64,000 nucleotides of DNA from JBBRYB01 sp038238115 (GTDB taxonomy: Bacteria > Actinomycetota > Actinomycetes > Propionibacteriales > Nocardioidaceae), in the NCBI GenBank assembly GCA_038238115.1, contig JBBRYB010000001.1, positions 124,001 to 188,000 of the forward strand, read 5' to 3'. The stretch's first letter is position 1. Every line of letters starts with the position of its first letter. Shown here piece by piece: positions 7,859 through 16,255 of the stretch. The position numbers and the translations under genes are program-made. The notes beneath the pieces are model-generated. The model did no database searches. It saw only the letters and a list, made by a program, of their open reading frames with translations, and had not been told where the DNA came from.

Positions 7859-10449
7859 GCCGCGGTCACGGTGAGCCGATCCTGCGCCTCGTCCAGATCC
7901 ACGTTCACAGTGTCGCCGTCGCTGACGTCGCCCGCCAGTAGCGCTCGCGCCAGCGCGTCGCCGATGGAGCTCTGCACGAGCCGGCGCAGCGGCCGGGCGC
8001 CGTACGCCGGGTCGAATCCGGTCAGCGCCAGCCAGTCTCTGGCGGCTTCGCTGACCTCGAGCCTGATCCGCCGGGTCGCCAGGCGTTGCGCGAGGGCCCC
8101 GATCTGGAGATCCACGATCCGGGCGAGCTCCTCCGTGCCGAGCGGGTCGAACAGCACCACCTCGTCAAGCCGGTTGAGGAACTCCGGCTTGAACGACCTC
8201 CGCACCGCCGCCATGACCGCGTCACGTTTCGCCGCCTCGCCAAGCTGGGGATCGACGAGGAACTGCGAGCCCAGGTTGCTGGTGAGGATCAAGATCGTGT
8301 TGCGGAAGTCGACGGTGCGACCCTGCCCGTCGGTGAGGCGTCCGTCGTCGAGAACCTGCAGCAAGATGTCGAACAGCTCTGGATGCGCCTTTTCGACCTC
8401 GTCGAGGAGTACGACGGAGTACGGCCGGCGGCGCACCGCCTCGGTGAGCTGCCCGCCCTCGTCGTAGCCGACATAGCCAGGAGGCGCTCCCACCAGGCGC
8501 GACACCGAGTGCTTCTCGGAGTACTCGCTCATGTCGATGCGCACGATCGCCCGCTCGTCGTCGAAGAGGAAGTCCGCGAGGGCCTTGGCGAGCTCGGTCT
8601 TGCCGACGCCGGTAGGACCGAGGAAGAGGAACGACCCGGTCGGGCGGTCGGGGTCGGAGATGCCGGCACGGGCCCTGCGCACGGCATCGGAGACGGCGGC
8701 GACGGCGGCCTGCTGGCCGATCAGACGCTTGCCGAGCTCGTCCTCCATGCGCAACAGCTTGCCGGTCTCGCCCTCGAGCAGTCGCCCGGTCGGGATGCCT
8801 GTCCAGGCGCCGACCACCTCGGCGATCTCGTCGGCGCCGACCTCCTCATGCACCATCAGGTCACCCTGGTCCACGGCGGACTCGGCAGCGGTGGCCTCGA
8901 CGAGCTCCCTCTCGAGGGCGGGGAGACGCCCGTACAGCAGCTCGGACGCGTGCGCCAGGTCGCCCTCGCGCTGGGCCCGCTCGGCCTGGCCGCGCACGTC
9001 GTCGATCTGCTCGCGCAGCGCCCCGACGCGGTTGAGGCCATCTTTCTCCTGCGCCCAGCGGCTCTCGAGCGCACGCAGCTGCTCGGACTTGTCCGCCAGC
9101 TCGGCGCGCAGCGTCTCCAGCCGCTGGACGGAGGCCGGGTCGTCATCGCGTTGGACGGCGAGCTCCTCCATCTTCAGCCGGTCGACGGTGCGTCGCAGCT
9201 CGTCGATCTCCACCGGGCTGGAGTCGATCTCCATGCGTAGCCTCGACGATGCCTCGTCGACGAGGTCGATCGCCTTGTCAGGCAGCTGCCGGCCGCTGAT
9301 ATAGCGGTCGGACAAGGCCGCGGCCGCGACGAGGGCGGCGTCGGAAATGGAGACCTTGTGGTGAGCCTCGTAGCGCTCCTTCAGCCCGCGCAGGATTGCG
9401 ATCGTGTCCTCGACGCTGGGCTCGCCGACGAACACCTGCTGGAAGCGCCGCTCGAGGGCTGGGTCCTTCTCGATCCGCTCGCGGTATTCGTCGAGGGTGG
9501 TGGCGCCGATCATGCGGAGCTCGCCTCGCGCCAGCATCGGCTTGAGCATGTTGCCGGCGTCCATCGACGAGTCACCGGTCGCGCCAGCGCCGACGACGGT
9601 GTGCAACTCGTCGATGAAGGTGATCACGTTGCCGCCAGAGTCCTTGATCTCGGCGAGCACCGCCTTGAGCCGCTCCTCGAACTCGCCGCGGTACTTCGCA
9701 CCCGCGACCATCGCACCCAGGTCAAGGGAGAGCAACCGTCGTCCGCGCAGAGACTCGGGGACGTCTCCGGCGATGATGCGCTGGGCGAGCCCCTCGACCA
9801 CGGCCGTCTTGCCGACGCCTGGGTCGCCGATGAGCACTGGGTTGTTCTTGGTACGTCGTGACAGCACCTGCACGACCCGGCGGATCTCGCTGTCGCGCCC
9901 GATCACTGGGTCGAGCGAGCCTTCGCGAGCCCGCGCGGTCAGGTCGACGGCGTACTTCTCCAGCGCCTGGTAGGAGCCTTCGGGTTCCGGGCTCGTGACC
10001 CGCGCAGAGCCGCGGACGGTCTCGAACGCCCCACGCAGCGCCGCTGCAGTGGCACCCATCGACTCAAGCAGCACCTTGGCCGGGCTGTCGATGGATGCGA
10101 GTGAGACGAGCAGGTGCTCGGTGGAGATGTAGTCGTCACCGAGCGACTCGGCCAGCTGCTCGGCTGCCTGGAGGGCCAGGATCGTGGCGCGGCCGTAGGA
10201 CGGCGAGGACACGGTCGTGCCGGCAGCCGCTGGCAGGGCGCGCAGGAGGCTGGCTGTCTCGATCGCTACCTTCTCGGGCTCGACCCCGACCGCTCGGAGC
10301 AGCGCACCAGCGATGCCGTCAGGCTGGGCGAGCAGCGCCGAGAGGACGTGCGTCGGTTCGACCGCCGGGTTGCCGGCCGAGGTGGCTAGCTGGACGGCTG
10401 CGCCGATCGCTTCTTGGCTACGTCGGGTGAACTTGTTGGCGTCCATCAC
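7855..10449 (-). CDS. clpB: ATP-dependent disaggregase ClpB
   Basis: The 864-residue protein is the Hsp100 disaggregase that works with DnaK to pull polypeptides out of aggregates. Domain order is complete: Clp-N repeats (residues about 1-145), AAA1 with Walker A GDPGVGKTAVVEG and the sensor stretch, a long coiled-coil middle domain (about 400-525, Glu/Arg rich), AAA2 with Walker A GPTGVGKTELAKA and Walker B-like VVLLDEVEKAHP, and a C-terminal D2-small domain. Length matches family members. The first codon may be GTG (10449) or the next codon ATG (10446); a GAAGG sequence lies roughly 10-15 bases upstream. A HAIR box at 10503-10523 indicates repression by HspR. Confidence 0.97.
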   Translation of the reverse strand: MMDANKFTRRSQEAIGAAVQLATSAGNPAVEPTHVLSALLAQPDGIAGALLRAVGVEPEKVAIETASLLRALPAAAGTTVSSPSYGRATILALQAAEQLAESLGDDYISTEHLLVSLASIDSPAKVLLESMGATAAALRGAFETVRGSARVTSPEPEGSYQALEKYAVDLTARAREGSLDPVIGRDSEIRRVVQVLSRRTKNNPVLIGDPGVGKTAVVEGLAQRIIAGDVPESLRGRRLLSLDLGAMVAGAKYRGEFEERLKAVLAEIKDSGGNVITFIDELHTVVGAGATGDSSMDAGNMLKPMLARGELRMIGATTLDEYRERIEKDPALERRFQQVFVGEPSVEDTIAILRGLKERYEAHHKVSISDAALVAAAALSDRYISGRQLPDKAIDLVDEASSRLRMEIDSSPVEIDELRRTVDRLKMEELAVQRDDDPASVQRLETLRAELADKSEQLRALESRWAQEKDGLNRVGALREQIDDVRGQAERAQREGDLAHASELLYGRLPALERELVEATAAESAVDQGDLMVHEEVGADEIAEVVGAWTGIPTGRLLEGETGKLLRMEDELGKRLIGQQAAVAAVSDAVRRARAGISDPDRPTGSFLFLGPTGVGKTELAKALADFLFDDERAIVRIDMSEYSEKHSVSRLVGAPPGYVGYDEGGQLTEAVRRRPYSVVLLDEVEKAHPELFDILLQVLDDGRLTDGQGRTVDFRNTILILTSNLGSQFLVDPQLGEAAKRDAVMAAVRRSFKPEFLNRLDEVVLFDPLGTEELARIVDLQIGALAQRLATRRIRLEVSEAARDWLALTGFDPAYGARPLRRLVQSSIGDALARALLAGDVSDGDTVNVDLDEAQDRLTVTAA

Positions 10450-10502
10450 TGGCGTGGTGACCCTTCTCGGAGACTCAATACGTCAGCAGTAACACCGCTG
10501 AA

Positions 10503-10523
10503 GTTGAGTCGATTCCACTCAAG
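10503..10523 (-). promoter_or_regulatory. HAIR operator of clpB (HspR-binding site)
   Basis: On the minus strand the site reads CTTGAGT-N7-ACTCAAC, one base from the HAIR consensus CTTGAGT-N7-ACTCAAG known for the HspR repressor in Streptomyces and mycobacteria. It is 54 bp upstream of the clpB start. HspR is encoded 150 bp further on. Confidence 0.9.
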
Positions 10524-10622
10524 TCTAGGGCTTCGCCGCAGAGACTCTGGCTGGGCCGCTCTTCCGTAGGCCTTGCCCTGGCGTCAGGTGAGAAGACCGA
10601 CGCTGTGGGGCGGAAGGGACGA

Positions 10623-10655
10623 GGTGTCTCGAAGGGCTTGACCGTTCGAGACGCC
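10623..10655 (-). terminator. Hairpin downstream of hspR
   Basis: Eleven-base arms (GGTGTCTCGAA and TTCGAGACGCC, one mismatch) enclose an 11-base loop, starting 16 bases beyond the hspR stop on the minus strand. It would separate the dnaK operon transcript from clpB. There is no clear T-tract. Confidence 0.5.
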
Positions 10656-10671
10656 GCAACCGCATCCGCAC

Positions 10672-11073
10672 TCATCGGGGGAAAGTGCCGGGCTTGTAGC
10701 GGGTCATGTCGGATACTGAGCGGCGCACGGGAAGGTTGGGGATGGCTGCGGGTGCAGCCGCCGCAAGCTGGGCCTGTAGCTCGCCGACGCGCGTCTGGAG
10801 GGCCGACACCTCGTTTTCAAGCTCGCGGATCCGGCGTACCCCCTCGATTCCGATCCCGGATGCGGTGAGTTCCGCGACGACGCGTAGCGACTCGATGTCA
10901 CGCAAGGAGTAGCGCCGCCCGCCGCCCTCGCTGCGACCGGGCCGCACGAGACCCATCCGGTCATAGCCGCGCAGAGTCTGCGGATGCATTCCGGTCAGCT
11001 CGGCGGCGACGCTGATCACGAAGACTGGCGCGTCAGGGTTGCTGAGGTCGAACGTGATACGAGTCCTAGCCAT
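10672..11073 (-). CDS. hspR: HspR, MerR-type heat-shock repressor
   Basis: The 133-residue protein is the autoregulatory repressor of the dnaK operon and clpB; in Streptomyces it needs DnaK as co-repressor. The MerR-type winged helix is visible: PVFVISVAAELTGMHPQTLRGYDRMGLVRPGRSEGGGRRYSLRDIE, split here only by reading (helix-turn-helix about residues 18-40, wing about 45-60), followed by a coiled coil (ELENEVSALQTRVGELQ). The start at 11073 is chosen because GAGGAG lies nine bases upstream and the family begins MARTR-like; the open frame continues 20 codons further into dnaJ. The gene overlaps dnaJ by eight bases, implying translational coupling. Confidence 0.93.
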   Translation of the reverse strand: MARTRITFDLSNPDAPVFVISVAAELTGMHPQTLRGYDRMGLVRPGRSEGGGRRYSLRDIESLRVVAELTASGIGIEGVRRIRELENEVSALQTRVGELQAQLAAAAPAAIPNLPVRRSVSDMTRYKPGTFPR

Positions 11074-12226
11074 GGCTTCGAGCTCCTCGGCCTGCCAGAC
11101 CGGCCCGCGGGTCGTGACCGCCCGCTGCGTCACGGAACGCCTCGACGGCTGCCCGCGACGCGTCGTTGAGGACAGCGGGCGTCTCGACCTGGATCGTCAC
11201 CAGCAGGTCGCCATAGCCGCCGTCGCGCCGTGGCGCGCCACGGCCCTTGATCCGGAAGGTGCGGCCGTTGGGCGTGGCGGCAGGGACCTTCAAGGTCACA
11301 GTGCCTCCCTTGGCGGTGGGTACGGCGATGTCGGCGCCGAGAGCCGCCTCGTCGAAGCGCACGGGGATCTCCAGGGTCAGGTTGTCACCCTTGCGCCCGA
11401 AGAGCGCGTCCGACGCCACGCTCACGGTGACGTAGAGGTCGCCCGGGGGGCCGCCTCGCTCCCCCGGCGCGCCTTTGCCGCGGAGCCGAATCTTCTGCCC
11501 GTCCTTGACTCCTGCGGGGATCCGGGCCTGGATCGTGCGCGTGGACACGCCTCGGCCGGAACCGTGGCACACGGGGCAGGGATCGTCGACAATGAGTCCG
11601 CGGCCAAGACAGTCGCGGCACGGCTCGGTCATCGAGAACACGCCGCCTTGGCTGGACGTCTGCATGCCTGAGCCTTGGCAAGTCGGGCACACCCGCGGCA
11701 TCGTGCCGGCCTTGGCACCGGTACCCGAGCAGGCCGGACAGGCCTCCTCGCTGCTGAGCCGCATCGTCACGGTGATGCCGTCGAGCGCCTCCTCGAACGT
11801 GAGTGAGGTCTCGGACTCCACGTCTTGGCCACGGCGGGGCTGGGCCGACCGCGTGCGGCCACCGCCACCGAAGATTCCGCCGAAGAGGTCACCGAAGCCT
11901 CCTCCCCCGGCGCCCGCGCCGCCACCCCCGAAGAGGTCGCTGAAGTCGGGTTGGCCGCCTTGGCCGGGCGTCGTGCGGAATCGGCCCGAGCCGAAGAGGG
12001 TGCGCTGTTCGTCGTACTCCTTGCGCCTGTCGGTGTCGGACAGCACCGAGTGGGCCTCGGAGATTGACTTAAACCGCTCCTCGGCGGCCGCGTCACCGGG
12101 GTTGGAGTCGGGGTGGTTGGCGCGCGCAAGCTTGCGGTACGCCTTCTTGATGTCGTCAGCCGAGGCGTCCTTCGAAACGCCCAGGACCTTGTAGAAGTCC
12201 TTCGTCGCCCAGTCTGCTGGACTCAT
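11066..12226 (-). CDS. dnaJ: Co-chaperone DnaJ (class A J-protein)
   Basis: The 386-residue cytosolic Hsp40 stimulates the DnaK ATPase and delivers unfolded clients. Order of domains: J domain with HPD at residues 38-40, a Gly/Phe region (DFSDLFGGGG to FGGIFGGGG), four CxxCxGxG zinc-finger repeats (CPACSGTG, CPTCQGSG, CRDCLGRG, CPVCHGSG) and the C-terminal client-binding beta domains. All four zinc-binding pairs are intact. It is the third gene of the dnaK-grpE-dnaJ-hspR operon, has GGAGG six to seven bases before its ATG, and follows grpE by 39 bp. This is the DnaJ1-type arrangement of actinobacteria. Confidence 0.97.
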   Translation of the reverse strand: MSPADWATKDFYKVLGVSKDASADDIKKAYRKLARANHPDSNPGDAAAEERFKSISEAHSVLSDTDRRKEYDEQRTLFGSGRFRTTPGQGGQPDFSDLFGGGGAGAGGGGFGDLFGGIFGGGGRTRSAQPRRGQDVESETSLTFEEALDGITVTMRLSSEEACPACSGTGAKAGTMPRVCPTCQGSGMQTSSQGGVFSMTEPCRDCLGRGLIVDDPCPVCHGSGRGVSTRTIQARIPAGVKDGQKIRLRGKGAPGERGGPPGDLYVTVSVASDALFGRKGDNLTLEIPVRFDEAALGADIAVPTAKGGTVTLKVPAATPNGRTFRIKGRGAPRRDGGYGDLLVTIQVETPAVLNDASRAAVEAFRDAAGGHDPRAGLAGRGARSHG

Positions 12227-12265
12227 GCGCGCACCTCCCTTCGTCGTTCGTCATCTGCTGTGTCG

Positions 12266-12973
12266 TCAGCTGTCGCCCGCGCTGTCCCGGCGACTCGACG
12301 CTGGGCTTTGCTCGGGATCAGGCCGGGTCGTCGCCTCGGCCTGCGGGTCGTCGTCCTCGATGTCGTACGTCGCGAGGGCCTCGACCTCCGCAGCAGATAT
12401 CTGCGACGGCTCGGCTACGGCTACGCGAGCAGGTCTTACGATCCGATCCCCGAGTCGGTAACCCACCTGGAGGATGGTCTGGCACACCGGGCCCTCGACG
12501 TCGTCGGAGTACGTGTGCATGAATGCCTCGTGGATGCGCGGGTCGAACTCGTCACCGACCTCACCGAAAGCGGTGAGGCCCAGCCCCTTGACCGTGCGCT
12601 CGAGCGAATCGGCCACGGCCTTGAAACCGCCGGTGACCTCCCCGTGCTCCCGAGCTCGGCCGATGTCATCGAGCACGGGGAGCAGCGACGTCGCGACGTT
12701 CGCCACGGCCGCGCCTCGCACGGCGTCTCGGTCGCGGTCCACCCGACGCTTGTAGTTGACGTACTCGGCCTGCAGACGCTGCAGGTCGGCAGTGCGTTCC
12801 GCGAGCGCGACCTCGATCGCCGTGACCGACGTGTCGTCGGACGAGTCCGCGTCGGTGTCGGGGGAGTAGGGAGCCGCGCCATCGCGCGGCTCCCTCACCT
12901 GACCCGTCTCGGGATCGATGCGCCGCTTGTCGCGGATCACCGGTCCCTCCGCCTCATGTGGTTCGAACGTCAC
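12266..12973 (-). CDS. grpE: Nucleotide exchange factor GrpE
   Basis: The 235-residue protein exchanges ADP for ATP on DnaK. An acidic, Asp-rich amino-terminal tail (about residues 30-55) precedes the long dimer helix (EVALAERTADLQRLQAEYVNYKRR begins it, counted in parts) and the small beta domain with VADSLERTVKGLGL and the family signature VGDEFDPRIHEAFM near residues 140-153. A variable acidic tail ends the protein. The GTG start overlaps the dnaK TGA by four bases, so it is translationally coupled. Length is normal for actinobacteria. Confidence 0.95.
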   Translation of the reverse strand: MTFEPHEAEGPVIRDKRRIDPETGQVREPRDGAAPYSPDTDADSSDDTSVTAIEVALAERTADLQRLQAEYVNYKRRVDRDRDAVRGAAVANVATSLLPVLDDIGRAREHGEVTGGFKAVADSLERTVKGLGLTAFGEVGDEFDPRIHEAFMHTYSDDVEGPVCQTILQVGYRLGDRIVRPARVAVAEPSQISAAEVEALATYDIEDDDPQAEATTRPDPEQSPASSRRDSAGDS

Positions 12974-14838
12974 TTGCGCTCGCCACCCTCGGCGTCGTCG
13001 GTGCTGTCGGTGCCCTCGTCGACGATCTCCGCGTCCACGATGCTGTCGTCGTCAACGGTGCTCGAGTCGGCTGACCCCTGGCCTGCGGCACTAGCGGAGG
13101 CCTCGGCGTTGGCGTACATCGCGGCACCCATGCTCTGGCTGGACGTCGCCAGTGTGCTGGCCGCCGCCGAGATGGCCGCGGTGTCTTCGCCTTCGAGGGC
13201 TGTCTTGAGCGAGGACACGTCGGTCTCGACCTTGGTCTTGACGTCGGCGGGGATCTTGTCGCTGTTCTCGCTCAGGAACTTCTCGGTCGAGTAGACGAGT
13301 GAGTCGGCGTGGTTGCGCACCTCGACGGCTTCCTTGCGCTGGCGGTCCTCCTCGGCGTACTGCTCTGCATCCGCGACCATCTTGTCGATGTCTTCCTTCG
13401 ACAGGGCCGAGCCGCTGGTGATCGTCATCGACTGCTCGCGACCGGTGCCGCGGTCCTTGGCGGACACGTGCACGATGCCGTTGGCGTCGATGTCGAAGGT
13501 CACCTCGATCTGCGGGATGCCGCGAGGAGCGGGCGGCAGGCCGGTGAGCTCGAAGTTGCCGAGCAGCTGGTTGTGACCTGCCATCTCGCGCTCGCCCTGA
13601 TAGACCTGGATCATCACCGAGGGCTGGTTGTCGTCAGCCGTGCTGAAGACCTCCGAGCGCTTGGTGGGGATCGTGGTGTTGCGCTCGATGAGCTTTGTCA
13701 TCACGCCACCCTTGGTCTCGATCCCGAGGCTCAGCGGGGTGACGTCGAGCAACAGGACGTCCTTGACCTCGCCTTTGAGTACGCCAGACTGCAGCGACGC
13801 GCCGACGGCGACGACCTCGTCGGGGTTCACGCCCTTGTTCGGCTCCTTGCCGGCGGTGAGCTGCTTGACGACCTCCGAGACGGCCGGCATCCGCGTCGAT
13901 CCGCCCACCAGGAGGACGTGGTCGATCTGGTTGACGTTGATGCCCGCATCCTTGATCACCTGCTGGAACGGCTTCTTCGTGCGCTCGAGCAGGTCGGACG
14001 TCAGCTTCTGGAACTCGCTCCGCGTCAGCTTCTCCTCGAAGTGCAGCGGCCCGGTTTCGCTCAGCGTGATGTAGGGCAGGTGGATCGTCGTCTCGGACGA
14101 CGAGGACAGCTCGATCTTCGCCTTCTCGGCGGCCTCCTGGAGGCGCTGGCGGGCGATCTTGTCGGCGCCCAGGTTGGTGCCGTGGGCGTTCTTAAACTTC
14201 TCGACCATCCACTCCACGACACGGCTGTCCCAATCGTCGCCGCCGAGGTGATTGTCACCACTGGTCGCCTTGACCTCGACGACGCCCTCGCCGATCTCGA
14301 GCAGCGACACGTCGAAGGTGCCACCACCGAGGTCGAAGACGAGGATGGTCTGGTCGGACTCCTTGTCGAGCCCGTAGGCGAGCGCGGCCGCAGTCGGCTC
14401 GTTGACGATGCGCTGCACATTGAGGCCGGCGATCTCGCCCGCCTCCTTGGTGGCCTGTCGCTGGGCGTCGTTGAAGTATGCCGGCACCGTGATCACAGCG
14501 TCGGTGACGGACTCGCCGAGGTAGGACTCGGCGTCGCGCTTCAGCTTCTGCAAGATGAACGCGGAGATCTGCTGGGCGGTGAACGTCTTGTCGTCGATCT
14601 TGTGCGACCAGTCCGTGCCCATATGGCGCTTGACGGACCTGATCGTGCGGTCGACGTTCGTGACCGCTTGGCGCTTGGCGACTTCGCCGACAAGCACCTC
14701 GCCGTTCTTGGCGAATGCGACGACGGAGGGCGTCGTGCGGGCACCCTCGGCGTTCGCGATGACGGTGGGGTCGCCACCCTCGAGGACGGCAACGACGGAG
14801 TTCGTCGTGCCGAGGTCAATACCTACCGCACGTGCCAT
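12970..14838 (-). CDS. dnaK: Molecular chaperone DnaK (Hsp70)
   Basis: The 622-residue Hsp70 binds hydrophobic peptide segments in an ATP-dependent cycle. It begins ARAVGIDLGTTNSVVAVLEGG (phosphate 1 motif), contains ILVFDLGGGTFDVSLLEIG (phosphate 2), VLLVGGSTRMPAVSEVV (adenosine motif) and the linker KDVLLLDVTPLSLG, then the substrate-binding domain and a helical lid with an acidic C-terminus ending near DAEGGERK. It is first in the operon dnaK-grpE-dnaJ-hspR. The upstream promoter is flanked by two HAIR boxes, so expression should be repressed by HspR until heat stress. No oddities. Confidence 0.98.
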   Translation of the reverse strand: MARAVGIDLGTTNSVVAVLEGGDPTVIANAEGARTTPSVVAFAKNGEVLVGEVAKRQAVTNVDRTIRSVKRHMGTDWSHKIDDKTFTAQQISAFILQKLKRDAESYLGESVTDAVITVPAYFNDAQRQATKEAGEIAGLNVQRIVNEPTAAALAYGLDKESDQTILVFDLGGGTFDVSLLEIGEGVVEVKATSGDNHLGGDDWDSRVVEWMVEKFKNAHGTNLGADKIARQRLQEAAEKAKIELSSSSETTIHLPYITLSETGPLHFEEKLTRSEFQKLTSDLLERTKKPFQQVIKDAGINVNQIDHVLLVGGSTRMPAVSEVVKQLTAGKEPNKGVNPDEVVAVGASLQSGVLKGEVKDVLLLDVTPLSLGIETKGGVMTKLIERNTTIPTKRSEVFSTADDNQPSVMIQVYQGEREMAGHNQLLGNFELTGLPPAPRGIPQIEVTFDIDANGIVHVSAKDRGTGREQSMTITSGSALSKEDIDKMVADAEQYAEEDRQRKEAVEVRNHADSLVYSTEKFLSENSDKIPADVKTKVETDVSSLKTALEGEDTAAISAAASTLATSSQSMGAAMYANAEASASAAGQGSADSSTVDDDSIVDAEIVDEGTDSTDDAEGGERK

Positions 14839-14861
14839 GGTGGTGGATACCTTTCTAGGAG

Positions 14862-14882
14862 GTTGAGTCGGATCGACTCATG
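14862..14882 (-). promoter_or_regulatory. HAIR operator 1 of dnaK
   Basis: The plus strand reads GTTGAGT-N7-ACTCATG, a HAIR-type inverted repeat with two bases off consensus. It overlaps the proposed -10 element of the dnaK promoter and lies 24 bp before the dnaK ATG, a position suited to blocking transcription. Confidence 0.85.
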
Positions 14883-14909
14883 TTTACCTGTCGCTTCGGT
14901 GGTTCTCAA
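14881..14909 (-). promoter_or_regulatory. Proposed dnaK promoter
   Basis: On the minus strand a -35-like TTGAGA (14904-14909) is followed after 17 bases by a -10-like TAAACA (14881-14886). The element sits between the two HAIR boxes. This is read from consensus only. Confidence 0.55.
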
Positions 14910-14913
14910 GCAA

Positions 14914-14934
14914 GTTGAGTCGACTGGACTCAGA
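14914..14934 (-). promoter_or_regulatory. HAIR operator 2 of dnaK
   Basis: The plus strand reads GTTGAGT-N7-ACTCAGA, a more degenerate HAIR box immediately upstream of the proposed -35 element. Two boxes before dnaK and one before clpB match the arrangement described for HspR regulons. Confidence 0.75.
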
Positions 14935-14997
14935 GTTCTTACGATGTAGGCAACGATGTGTGTCGCGAGAACTTCCCGGTCCTGCGGCCTGCTCCAG

Positions 14998-15011
14998 GTG
15001 ACACATGTCAC
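14998..15011. promoter_or_regulatory. Short inverted repeat in the dnaK-MarR intergenic region
   Basis: GTGACA-CA-TGTCAC is a perfect 6-base inverted repeat within the roughly 325-bp region between dnaK and the MarR gene. Its role is unknown; it lies beyond the HAIR boxes and about 155 bp downstream of the MarR gene's stop. The rest of 14935-15164 shows nothing recognisable. Confidence 0.3.
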
Positions 15012-15164
15012 GGACCTGTCACGCGCGCCAGGGCGGCTCGGCGACGACGACGCCCGGGGGTTGCCTCGCCCTCGGGCAAGCCCCGTTCGGCTCGCTGTGC
15101 TGGCCGCACTGCGAAAAGCTGTCGAGCGGGGACACCGTCGCTCGTGCTGCGCCGAACCGTCGGG

Positions 15165-16082
15165 TCAGGGCGCGACGAGCTTGTTGAGGATGCGACGCAG
15201 CTCTGCGTCGCCGTCGACACCCAGCCGCGCCACTGTCAGCGCCTGAAGCTGTGCGGCGGCCTGCATCGCCTTGGCGAGGCAGTCGGAACCGGCTGGCGTC
15301 AAGGTGACGTCGTAGCTGCGCCGGTCGTCGGCGTTGCGGACCCGCGAGACCAGGTCGCGCCCGACCAGATCGTCCACGAACGCCAAGACGGCGGGCGGGC
15401 TGACACCCAGCCCCTCGGCCAGCCGGTTCTGTGAGCATGGCTGGTGGCGTCCGAGAGCGGCGAGCAGGCCGAAGTCTCGAGGATGCAGGCCGAGATGGCC
15501 CAGCCCCTCTCTTGCCCAGTCGCGGAGCTGGCGGTGCGCGTGGGCGATCAGGTAACCCGAGCGCCTGGCCAGCACATCGACCCCGGCTGCGGTGTCGTCG
15601 CCGAGGAGCCGGCGAAGCAGCCGGTTGAGCTCGGCATGCTCGGCCTCGGTCAGCATCCTCGTCAGGGCAAGCTCGCCTGCATCGAGCTCAGCCTGGAACC
15701 CCGCCACCAGCCGCTCACCGGCCGGTGTGAGGCCGAGCGCGTAGGAGCGTCGGTCCGAGGGGTTGCGGTCGCGGAGCACCCAGCCCTTCGCCTCGAGGGA
15801 GTCCACGAGCTTGACCATCACGCTGCGGTTGACATGCATCAGCTCGCCGAGGTCGCGCTGCGACATGGCGCCACGTTCGGCCAGGATCGACACGACGACG
15901 AGCTCCCGGATGTGCGCCTCGTCCGACATCACGGCTTCCAGGCAGCCGGCGGCCCGCACGAACGCACGCCGAAGCAGGTAGCCCGTGAACCGCGTCAAGT
16001 CGAAGGTGGCCGTGCTTTCGGTTATCGCCGGCACCTCCTCGACGTGTGCGCGAATCCCGGGGTTCACCCTGAGTTCCCTCAT
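15165..16082 (-). CDS. Transcription regulator with two MarR domains in tandem
   Basis: The 305-residue protein contains two complete MarR-type winged-helix domains. The first has MSQRDLGELMHVNRSVMVKL (recognition helix) and a wing DRNPSDRRSYALGLTPAG (residues about 75-135). The second has CSQNRLAEGLGVSPPAVLAF and NADDRRSYDVTLTPAG (about 220-280). MarR proteins normally work as dimers of single domains, so this chain may be a covalent pseudo-dimer binding an asymmetric operator. The ATG at 16082 has AGGTGA six bases upstream; the frame is open to 16226, but that would extend across the divergent promoter region. It is divergent from an MMPL exporter gene, which it probably controls, in the manner of MarR-regulated efflux pumps. 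Confidence 0.85.
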   Translation of the reverse strand: MRELRVNPGIRAHVEEVPAITESTATFDLTRFTGYLLRRAFVRAAGCLEAVMSDEAHIRELVVVSILAERGAMSQRDLGELMHVNRSVMVKLVDSLEAKGWVLRDRNPSDRRSYALGLTPAGERLVAGFQAELDAGELALTRMLTEAEHAELNRLLRRLLGDDTAAGVDVLARRSGYLIAHAHRQLRDWAREGLGHLGLHPRDFGLLAALGRHQPCSQNRLAEGLGVSPPAVLAFVDDLVGRDLVSRVRNADDRRSYDVTLTPAGSDCLAKAMQAAAQLQALTVARLGVDGDAELRRILNKLVAP

Positions 16083-16110
16083 GGTTTCACCTGATTGATC
16101 ATTAAGCATG

Positions 16111-16139
16111 TTGACGGTTATTCCTGCTGTGAGTACCTT
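16111..16139 (+). promoter_or_regulatory. Proposed promoter of the MMPL transporter gene
   Basis: TTGACG (16111-16116), 17 bases, then TACCTT (16134-16139) resembles a housekeeping promoter directed at the MMPL gene. The adjoining AT-rich stretch TGATTGATCATTAAGCATG (16092-16110) is partly self-complementary and could be the MarR operator. Both readings rest on consensus only. Confidence 0.4.
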
Positions 16140-16255
16140 CGCACGAGACGCCGTCTCCAGGTAACGCTTACGTCGGGCTATCGATGAGTTTTCGCCTGAG
16201 TTCGGGTCAGACCGGTAGCACGTCAATGGCTATCTCGACACCTCAGGAGTTCACC

